DNA of 64,000 nt from Owenia fusiformis. Lineage: Eukaryota; Annelida; Polychaeta; Sabellida; Oweniidae. Below are positions 30,601 to 42,600 of the stretch, piece after piece; position 1 is the stretch's first letter; the number at the start of each line of letters is the position of its first letter. The notes beneath the pieces are model-generated. The model was given only the letters and a program-made list of their open reading frames with translations. It was not told the DNA's origin and did not search any database. The stretch spans positions 24,110,166-24,174,165 of the forward strand of contig CAIIXF020000011.1 in assembly GCA_903813345.2 (NCBI GenBank), given 5' to 3'. Made by a program: the position numbers and the translations under genes.

Positions 30601-33600
30601 TAAAGATAAAGATGGCGTTATTGGATGTGAAGATAATATGCACCAAGCAGATAACATTGTGAGCAGGTATACTCAATTTATCTCAATGGTTGTCATGATT
30701 TATTGGTCTTTTATATATTGTTCTTTGCCTCAAAATAATCAAAAATCTTAAAACTGCAAAAGAAAGAAAACAAACATTTATAATATATGCCCAAAACCTA
30801 ATCAGATCTTAGAACTAATCTGAATGGTGAATGGTTTTTGTGTTATCTTGATGACAAGACTTCCTGTGCCAATCAAGATGAAGACAATATAGCACTTTTC
30901 AGGTGCAATAAAATGATTTGATGATAATCACTACATTTTAATACTTTCTCAATGCACTAATAGATGTAAATGCACTATTTTTTCTTAGTGATTGATACAA
31001 CATGTATTAGGTGCGGTCTTCTGTATGCAAGTAGCCAATACTATAGTTCTTGTATAAAACATGAAATCAGTGCTCTCCTCAGGATTTTTTCTCAAGTGGG
31101 TGCAAACTTCCTGATTTCATAATTAAGACCAAATCTGATCAAAACATGCCTATGATTTTTCTCATTTTCAATTGGGTGCAAATAAGATTCTCAGGTGGGT
31201 TAAGCCTATTTGTAAAATCTCAAGTGGGTGCACTGCGCCCACTTGCTTTAATGTTTGGGAGATCACTTCGGAAACATCAGCCCTTTAAATGTAGAATACC
31301 AGAAGTAAGATATCTGTCAGAACAAGTTTAAGGCATTGATTGTTATGCGTGGACTATTCTGGTTTCATGACTTTTGACAACTACATGATACTTTGGAACG
31401 GATGGAGCCTTGATAAAAGATTTGCGAGAATGCAGTTTGACTTCACGGATGCAAATGGTGATGGACTGATAACCCAGGGCGAATTTGTAAATGCATATGT
31501 GGACTATATTTGCAATCCAGATGAAAATACTCTGAACCGCTTTTATGGACCCCTCATAAACTACTAACATGTCTTGTTCTCCAAGTCTCTCATATCCTGA
31601 ACTTTATATTGGAAATCAAAAACAAAAATAATTTATCACAAGTAAGATAAGACTAGGGCGATGATTATCAACATGTCCAAGTTAAACTCTTGACTACCTT
31701 CTCGTCACCTCAGAAATACCCTTGAAACCCAGAGTGATGAGAAAATCTGTCACAAATTGTTCACTAAAATTGCTCTTATTTGAACAAGTTTCATCCATTT
31801 TCCCCAAAAATTGTTTTAAAACATGCCGAAATGATCTCTGCCATTTAATTTTACGAAGTTGAGCATCTAAAGTTGTATAGGTATATACTGTACATGTAGT
31901 AAAATGTCAAAAGGTGGCAAAAAATGAAAAATTCTCTGGTTTCAGCTGATTTTAGAGCCTGGGATTCAAGAGGTTAAATAACATTATAACCTTACACATA
32001 ACATAATGAAATAAGACAGGCAAGTGACAGGCAGAATCACAGACAGTCAAATTCAAGAACTGTGTACAGTATATATTATTCTAGGGTACATACCTGGATC
32101 CTGCAACACAGTGTTTACAAGGGGCCTTCTCAGCTCATAGCCCATCAGGAAGTGGGCAAGAGTTGGGGCTGGTTGATCAATCGTATAGAGGATCAGACGC
32201 ATGATATTCTGCCTGGTTGCATTACGTATCTGCCCCAGGGACAGCTCTGAATCTGTAAAAAAAATATGAATAAAAAAATAAAAAAGAATGTTTGATTTAA
32301 AAACAGTTAAACAAAGATTAAGCAAATCAACTTATTATCACTTGGCGCCTATATAACCTTTCTTCTTGTACTTTCTAAAGTGTCCATATATATAGAGATC
32401 TTGTCATTCGTCATTACTTAAATTATGCACTTCACATTTCCCTTGTTTTACTAAACTACTTAATTGATACAATTAAAATGTAATTTAATGTATTGCTTTA
32501 CTAGACTTTGACACATAACTATCCTTGCACTCTGACATGAAAAGCCCCTACCTTCAGTGCCCTCTATAGGTGGGTCTTCAATGTCCTCAGCCTCGATGCA
32601 CTCAACAAACCCATGGAGTAAGTTAGCCCCAACCTCCTGGAAATAGACAATTACATTCAGTAATACAGACTATAGCAGATATAGACTAATAGCCTAACTA
32701 ATAGCCTAACCAGGTCACTTGAGAAGTCAGTCATGTTCATGCATTTAATGTCCATTAATTCTGTTATAACAAAGTTATCATTACTAGTGATCTCCCAATG
32801 TCTATTTCTCAACAGGCTACAGATTGCAGAATCCAAATTTTATTTGGTTATGGATGCCTACCTCATCAGCTGTGAAGAGGCCTACAAGTTCTGGTTGAAC
32901 AAGGGAGGACTGGCAGACCCAGCATAATGCCTTCACTGCCTGCAGGGCATGCTCTGCTAAGTTGTTGTTATGCATCACATACCTGCAAAGAAATTTCACA
33001 TAAGTGACCAAATTAACATTTGAATTGTGTTATTTAACAAAGCAGTCAGGAAACAAATGTCCCCCCCTGCATTTGTTACAAATGTCAAACTTTGAACACC
33101 GACCTCCGAATCCCAAACAGTCCACAAAAAAGTCGGTACTCGATAACAATATGTTACTATTTGTGGTGGTGACATATAAATCAATAAGAGGGTCCAGACA
33201 ACTCAACCATTCAAGAGAATCTTTCATCTCCTTTTCCAACTCTATTATGAATCTACAAACACTTACTTTGCCACATTGACGAGGTGGTCAGCTTTTCCGC
33301 TACGGGGGTTAATCCCCAGCAATAGCTTATCCAGAGGGGATATGATTAATGAGGAGCCACTCTCTCGTAATATGTCAAAGAACTGCTCTTGCTTCTCTAG
33401 TGTAACCTCCACCAGTTTCAGACAAAGTAAAGATGTCTCCTCTAAGAAATTCTTCCCTGAAATAATGTACAGGGTGTTCATTAAGTATCTTCACAATTAC
33501 AATACTTGTCTTGTCAAGTGTAAAGTGACTTCATGGGCACCCAGTATCTTATAATTAAAGTATTTTACATATATAGAATCTAATTTAATAATCAATTGGC

Positions 33601-36600
33601 AGTTTATGATAATGGCTATGGTGTTGTCTTCTCAAAGAAAGAAATCATCAAAGCTTGGGGTTTAAAATGTGTGGATTAAATGATATTATATGGCATTCTC
33701 ATGGGCATATGACCACTTTTATAGATACAAATATTGAATTAGACATTGTGAATATAAGAGTTAAAAGATGTGTATTCCATCATTGATTCATATGTTGATT
33801 GTGGTGTCACATTGAATTTTTTGAAACCTAATTTGGTTGTAAAAATCAGAATTTTCTAAATATTGGCATACTTACCTGAAAAATCTGTGTAACTGTCTAA
33901 TAACTTTGCTGCTTCATCCAAGATATATAACACCTGGAAAATATGAAGTATATCGATCAAATATATTGTTTCGATAAATCTTGACACCATTTGATATATT
34001 CGAAAAAACTATACCGATATTGGTTTTAGGTAGAAATCTGACCATGCGAAAATAAGAATAAACTTATTGCTAATTTTAAAAAAAACAACCTAGTAGGCCA
34101 AGTAGATGACACACGCACAAACAGAGAACTCCTAAAATGATCCATACTTACCATTTTTAACATACCACCATCATTCAGCATGTGTACCATTAAGCTGTAA
34201 CCTGCTGGTTTACTGGCTGTTACAGTGCCTCCCCCTTGTAGTTCAACAGGCTGTTCCATGAAGTGCTCCAACATAGGCTCGTATTCGTTCAATAATTTAA
34301 AGAGGATCTTCAGGACACAACTAGCCACCTGCCACTAAAAGGAAAAGGGAAACTCATATTTTTTGGAAGTACAGTAAAGGCCTTTATCATAATCTGAACA
34401 TCTCTGGTAAGTAGCTGTGATATCAATAACACAGATGCCGGTAGGTAGTTTTCACCGCCAGATGGCTCATTCGGGTCAGATAACATGGAAGTTTCATAAA
34501 AATGAAAACATGTTCAGTAAAACAAATATTATCAGTCCAGCATGAGAAAAGATATTTCACTTTTTGTGGTTTTTATAACATGGGGTCTATGGGGAATCTA
34601 CCTGACCTAAAAGTCACAACAAAATGAAATTTCTCGATGTACTTTACATGTAGACTTTGAATATCACGTTTGAATATTCATTGCCCATGCTGCAATTACG
34701 TAGCCTTATTGACAAATCAACAATGCATTTACAAAGTGAAATTCAAAGGCAGCATTGAATACAAATGACATTGGGTTGAATATCACATTTGAATATTCAT
34801 TGCCCATGCTGCAGTTACGTAGCCTTATTGACAAATCAACAATGCATTTACAAAGTGAAATTCAAAGGAAGCATTGAATACAAATGACATTGGGTTGAAT
34901 ATCACATTTGAATATTCATTGCCCATGCTGCAGTTACGTAGCCTTATTGACAAATCAACAATGCATTTACAAAATGAAATTCAAAGGAAGCAATGAATAC
35001 AAATGACATTGGGTTGAATATCACATTTGAATATTCATTGCCCATGCTGCAGTTACGTAGCCTTATTGACAAATCAACAATGCATTTACAAAATGAAATT
35101 CAAAGGAAGCATTGAATACAAATGACAAACCTTTTCTCCAGGATGTTTGTAAGCTCTGGTGTTAAACTTCAGGAAAACATTATCTCTGATAAAAACCAAA
35201 TATGGGTCTAGCCCAGGAGGTCGGTATCCTGCCCCTAAGCCTGCTGGGACAGGAATCTCTGTCAATGCATCAAGGAGTTCAAGAAACGCAATAGTCATTG
35301 GGAATTCCTCGTTTCTAGCTTCAACTTCATCCAGCTCCACCTAGTGGAGAAAATAATAACAAGTAATTACAAGGTATAGTTCAAGATGTACCACCAGAAA
35401 AATGATATTTATGCCATTATATCTGAGTTACACACAACAAATGGAAAATTGTTTCATTAAAGATTATAAAAACTTACTACTCTGGGCAGAGCACCTTTCT
35501 ACCCTTCTTCTCTCTAAATGTTTCAGAAACACACATTTTTTTCATTTTCTTTAATGACCAACCTCTAAGCCTGCTGCGAAGAAGTTGAATATACAGTGGG
35601 AAGTACTATAAAAAACTATTATTCAGGGCAGGGTCTCTTCCTACCCTACTTCTTTCCAAAAATCTTTTTTTAATGACTGACCTGTATTCCCCCGGCCTGG
35701 TGCACAGATGTTGAATATATAGTGGGAAGTAGCTGAGAGACCTCAAGGGACTGCCACAAGCTAGCTGCTATCTCAGGTGTCTTCGCAAAGGCAGCTAGAG
35801 TGGTTAGAAGTTCAGCCTTTAGTTTAGGAGGCACACTACAGCCAACAAGGCCCAACATCAGGACATGGGGTAACCACTGCTGGTTCTCACAGAGAGCTAT
35901 TCTTGCATTCTCATCCTACAAAAATAATTCAGTTTAATTATTTTTTATATACATTTTATATGTGCACATTACAAATACAGAAAAACATAACTCGTAAATT
36001 GACCCATAAATATTGATGAAAAATTGCATCCTCTTGACTTGATATGAATGCATAATAACAAACAAGGAATTAACCATCAAAATGTCACAGCCTGCAATTT
36101 GTTATAGACGGTAACCACAAACCGCCAAACACCATCCACAAAAATATTTGGTGGCTATAACAATATGTGACCACTTCTGGTGTGACATGGTTATTCAGAA
36201 CCATTGAAAGTGTGATAGGTATTCATATTACCAAAATATAATGAAATATTTCTTTTAACTATTCATTTTTATATTTCCCACTCTCTGATTGGCCAAATCT
36301 AATATGAAAAGTTTATAAACATTTCACCAATATCAAATCAATTTTAACAGGTTTTTATAAAAAATAATCCATAGTATAGTAGTATACCATACTCACATGT
36401 TTTGCAATCATTCTAGTCAGTCCCAACACCTTGACCAGCCCCTCTAGTTCTTGTGGGGTGATCCCTCTCATGTGATGATGATAAACATGGGACATGTCTG
36501 ATTGTGATGGGGCCTCTTGTCTCAGAGTTGTGTAGTATTGGTTCATGGACATGAAGAAATGATCCCAGGAAACTGTGCTCAATTGACCACCTGGAGAATT

Positions 36601-39600
36601 TACATGTATATTAATTGAATTATATCAATTGATTTTTTTTTTTATTAATCATCTTTATTATATTCCATAAAATACAGCTGTACAAACTTAAACAATTGCC
36701 AAAGTCTAGTGACATTGTCGGCAATTTTGAGTGAAATCCAAAGGAATGTTTTTAAATTTTTACATAATAAGTTATTTTTATGTCATGTTATTGTTAAAAT
36801 AGATGAAAGAAAAAGTCAATAAAATATCATCACACTACACTCGTATATCACAAAGATGTGTAAGGTTTTTTCCCTTGGCCAGAGGGATTTCAGTTGTAAC
36901 ATGTTGTAATCGATTACATGTCCAAAAGATCTAGACCCTGGTGGATATAATATGCTACTATGTTCATTAGTTTCTCATTGACATCTACTGGAAATTTATT
37001 ATCTCCAAAAAGTAAGAACTGGGATTGATCATGCATATTAAGTCCATCATAGTGGGTACGGATCCCTATCGTCTCCAGTCCTGCAAGTAGTGTTGTTCTC
37101 TGTTCTGTCAGCAGAGGGCATTTCAACAGGAAATGTAAAGTTGTCTGGTTTATATTGTCACATAAACATTTAGGATTAGCAACCCGTTCAAAGTTGTGTG
37201 CATGGAGGTGAGCTTGCAAGAGAAGTCCGGACCTGAGTCGGTTTAATGGAATTTCTAGGTAGCGAGGCATGGCATTTTTTAGTTTTGACGTTGATAGGGT
37301 AGAAGCATGGCTTCCATCGCCTCTTACTATTCTTTTAAATCTTGAAATTGGCTGACCAATTCTATAATCTGGTGGAAGGTTATTCCAAAGGGCCATACCT
37401 TTAAAAATTGTACATTTCTTAGCCAAAGCGCTTGTTTGAAGGGGAATCTTATAGTCCCTGTGGCTCCTTAATGAGCGCACTTGTATATCATTCTCATAGG
37501 ACCTGACAAGATTACAAATGAAAGGAGGAAAGTTATTATATCTTGCTTTAAAAATAAATATTTTGAGATGTTCCTCTCTTCTAGAGGATAAAGTTTTCCA
37601 GTTTATTGATGAGAGAACTTTATTAGTGTTCGAGCCATGGATTGCTCCAGAGACTAGACATGCTGCTCTATAATGTAACCGTTCAAGAGATTGCAATTTG
37701 GTATCTGATGCACTATTGTATATGATGTCACAATAGTCAAAATGAGGGAGTATGTACGCATTATATAAAGTTTCAAGGTGCTTGCTTGACAAGATCTTGC
37801 AGAGTTTCTTCATTGGCCTCATCAGGCTTATTACTTTGTTAATTAATTGATCAATGTGAGCGTTGAAGTTTAGGTGCTGGTCAAGAGTAAGTCCGAGGTG
37901 TTTATGAGTATTACATCTAGGGACTATTTCCCCGTTCATTTTCAGAGGAGGAGGTTCAATATTAATGTTTCTATGTCCAGTGAATATCAAATCAGCGCTT
38001 TTCTGTGCTTTAAATAACATTTTCCAAGTTGCAGCCCAATGGTCTAAGTGGTCCAAATCACTTTGAATGGGCTCATGAATATCGAGAAATATTTCATTTA
38101 CATCAAAAGGATTATGGAGTGAGGTGTCATCCGCGAATATGAATGTCTTTGAAACAAGACCATCCGGTAAGTCGTTGATATATATCAAAAATAGGAGGGG
38201 TCCCAATACTGAACCCTGAGGAACTCCTGCGTTAATTTTATAATTCTTGATCTGAGGGTTGTTATTATGTATTTGGGTATCTGATTCTTGAGCATCTGTA
38301 TGTTGAACAGAGGACCATTCTGATAAGTTATTATTGACCTTGACTCTGATACGCCTATCACTTAAGTATGATTTAATGAGATTAATAAAATTGTTGTTAC
38401 AACCATAGCCTTTTAATTTAGTTATCAATAAGTTGTGCGGGACCACGTCAAAAGCTGAACTCAGGTCCAAGAAGATTGAGCGTATATGCTCTTTATTATC
38501 AATATGTTGATGAAGATCATGTACAATATTTATTAGTTGATTTGTTGTTCCATGTTTAGGTAAGAACCCACTTTGGAGTTTATACAATAGATTGTGCTCG
38601 AAAAGATGAGAAAGCAAATGTCTATGAATAATGCGTTCGAAAACTTTAGACAAAGTACTTAGGAGAGTTACAGGTCTATAATTGGAGGCAATGGTTGAGT
38701 CACCTTTTTTGTAAATTGGAATAACTATTCCCTCCTTCCAAATATCTGGAAAAATATTCTTGTCAAGTATTCTATCAAATAGATTGCTTACTGGTAATGA
38801 AAAAGAGCTGGCACACATTTTTAACATCTTGTTTGAGATTTCATCAGGACCAGGAGATTTATGTACATCCAACTCGTTAAGTAGTTCAATTGATTTGCTG
38901 GACATATTTTTGGAAAAGTTTATTGTTTCAGAGCTAATATAATTAATATGACAAGTTAAATCAAGGTGACGAAAATGCTGGGTATAAACTCTCAAATATC
39001 CATTAACACACTGTTATATCCATATATGTGTATATCTGAACAACTCTCCAATTTAAGGTTTTTCCATTCTCATTTTTTAATCTGTCATAGATTACCATGT
39101 TTAAAACCTCAAAATATGAACAGCTTCAATTCTAAAGACTTTTGGCTTGTACCAATGGCATTTAGATTCAGATTCAGATTACGTTTACTGAACTAACCTG
39201 CATTCATTCCGCTGGTCTTGAGAAGATTAAAGCAATGATGTGCACATTGAGGCCCATTAGCTAAGCCAGTTAGCATCTCAATATATGGAATATACAGAGA
39301 AGGTGGTAGGAGGTCACCTGCTAGTCTAACAAACTTGAACAATGAGATCTGAAAATAAAAGTTCATTGATCCTACAACATTTGATAAAATAGTGAAGCTT
39401 GTTAATAATCTTCAAAATTTCAATTAATCCTTATTCCAATATAAAAAATGAACAAAAATGAACAATAAAGAATTCATTTGCTTATGAGATTGAAACGATT
39501 TGCTAAAAAATATATTTCGTTAAAATCTTAATACAAAGAATGGAAGAAGGTGATAGAAGTAAGTCAAACATTTGATTTACCTGTCTTTGGGGAGGTCTCA

Positions 39601-42600
39601 AATGATGCATTGTCTGAAAGGCCCCAGGGCCGCCACCTACACTAGGATCAGGAGGGCACCAGAATTCCAGCCCAAGTTCCAGATTCAGGGGGTCATTTCT
39701 ATAGAACTCCCCTATCTAAAGTATATGAATGATATGTGTACCAACCAAAAGAATTGACACTGGAATTTCAAATTACAAATGGTTTCACATCAAAAGAGCT
39801 TATACAAAAAATTGCAACTTAAATGAAATCAAATCTTAATTCTTTTCAAGCAGGGTCATGATAAGAAGATCATTTTATTACAAAATCAACTTCATATTAG
39901 TTAGAAAGAAACAGGGTCTTACAAGACTCATGAAGTTTTCAAAGTCTCTACGGAGGTTACCAGGTGGCTCTAAACCTTCTTGTAAGTGAGCCATTATGAT
40001 ACGTGCAGTCTCATCACCATGGTTACGCATCTCTTTGATCTAAAATCACAACCAACAAGTTCATAAATATCACAGTGAACACGTTTTTAAAATATAATAC
40101 AAGTGTTAAATTTATCCGATAATCTTTCAGGAAATTCTTGTTGGTTTCTGTTACGCCACACTAATTAATGTTAGTCACATATATGTGTGTCATAGCACTA
40201 ATGGGTGTCACTTCACTATGGGTGCCACTGTACTAATGTGTGTCTGCCACACTAACATGTGTTACTGCACTGTTATGTGTCAGCAACAATCATAAGTGTC
40301 ACTGCACTTATGGGTGTCACCACACTTTTGTTTGAGATGTCACTTACCGATGTAATAACCGAAATACTTAACAATTTAAAACATATTCTGCAAATTCTAA
40401 TACAAAAAGTAGTAGTATACTATTAGAGCGAGAGTAAAGGTTGTCAAAAGAGGTTCTACAACATTTTACAACATTTCAACATAACTGTACCTTAAGAGGC
40501 ATATGTACGATGAACTCTGTGATGAGATTGTGCATCTTCCTCATGTAATATTCCTGAAATTAGAGAACACACAGAAATATTCAGTTTTAGAATAACATTT
40601 TACATGCAGCTACAAAACACACTGGAAGGCATTACAATTAGCATTACTGTAATGTAATATGACAGATAAACAGAATATCAGAAAGAAAGATTTCAAAATG
40701 TGAATTTGAAATATTGATTCTATACAAAACAACTAATATGTACCTGATAAGTTTGGCATTATATATAATAATTTCAAATGGCAAATGATAGAACACTTTC
40801 TTTTGCGAAGAATCCAGGCACATTGCAAGCTTTACATAATTCAAAGCATTAAAATGATTGTAAAGAATTTTAATTCACAATGTATTATAAAGACCAATTC
40901 GCTTGTTTACTCATGCTAATAAGAAAAAGATTTTACCTCTTGGTGAAAAACTGTAGAATTTAAGACAGAGTTCTTGAGAAATGTGAAGACATTTTCCTGT
41001 ACAGCAAGTCCCACGATCATCTCATCTTCCTCACAGTATTCATTTAGATCTACAATAGCAAAGAGCAACAATTAAAATAAAATATGGCTATTGCAGAGAT
41101 TTACTAATTTGTAAGGTGCAGAAATGCGATGAGTCATTTCAGACGAGAACTTCCACTGACAGAGAGCACAACTGATGAAAAAATTCTCCATAAAACTTTC
41201 TGTCTTTTCATTATTTGTTTTGAAGATCATCAAATGATTTCAATAAAAAAGACACACAATGGTAAATATTGCAGTTTTAATTGACAAATGCAAAATGGTC
41301 ACTAAGTAATTTACCCAGCATGCCTTGACACCAATCTCTAGTTGCATCTGTAATAATTCCTTGTTGAACAAGTAAGCAGTTTTCCTTGAATTTTGAAGAC
41401 AAGATTAATGTGGTGCCTGCCCATCCACATGTCCAGCAGCAAAAGATGATAGCAATTCAACATTTGGAAAAGTACAATAAGAACATTCTCTTGGAGATGT
41501 TCAATTGAAACAGGACAGACTATTGTTTTGTCATGTTAGATTGTATTATTAACAATTAAGACCTCACCTGGTGCAGTTGAGTGCTGAGAAAGAACTCTCA
41601 ATGAGAGACCCCAGGCAAACTGTGCTATTGCCTTTAGTCCAGGGTTGGCCCAGGCTTGGTTAGATGTAAGCTCTTTATGGATTGCAGGAATGTATGATGG
41701 GTCGGACAATGCGGGAAGTCTCTTTAGGATTTCTAAAAATAATTTCAGAAATTCATGCAGTCAGAAAACCTGGCACTGTTAGCTGATAGTTCTTTAAGTT
41801 GAAGTTTTTTCACTATTACTCTTACTTCTGGCAAATGAAATACAAGGTTTCTCAGACTTTAAAAAATATCTTGAAATATGCTCACAGCATACTTATATAC
41901 CTTCTGTGTCTTCCTGGTCCACGATCTGAGCATCTAGACAGAACAAGAGCGCCATCATTAGGGCAATAGTGACACTATCCAATGTCCCATCAGGATTGGT
42001 TGTATCATCATTTCGCAAATATGCAATCAATTGTAATGTATTGTTTTTATCTAAGGGTGTTTGTGCGGCCCAGCAGAAAATACACTCAGCTAGGGAAAGA
42101 CGTGATTCATTGTACAAATCGGTGACACGTTTTCTATGACGTGCATTTCCCAAGGCTCGTTCAGTTTGAAGGTTACTATATTCCCTCGCAAAATCTAGTC
42201 CTTTGATGCGTTCTGAAAATATTGTATCGAATTAATGTTTGCATGTTTTTTGTATTCACACTGAAAAGCACTGATATATAAGGAAAATTCCCCTTTCAAA
42301 TAGATGTTTTAATCAATTGGATCACAATGAGCAACATTTGCATTTCAATGAAGAAATGCTTACCTAATGTTTTGCTGATCAAGCCTTCATCCATCAGCTG
42401 CTTTGTAAACCTTGTTGTCATATCAACCAGCTCTTCATTCAGACCTAGTGTCCAGGTGTTGCCCTCTCGTGATTGGATGAGTGTGCGCAAGGAATTAACA
42501 AGACTCCTCCTACCATCGTAATACAGGAGAACTGCCACCAGACCACGGGTTAGGCCAGGGAAATTGGGTTGCTGGTTCTCACCTAGAAATAACATACAAT

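Noticed and set aside
34657-35127. CRISPR-like regular array
   Set aside because: Units are contiguous 119-bp repeats without unique spacers, in an animal intron; ordinary tandem repeat.
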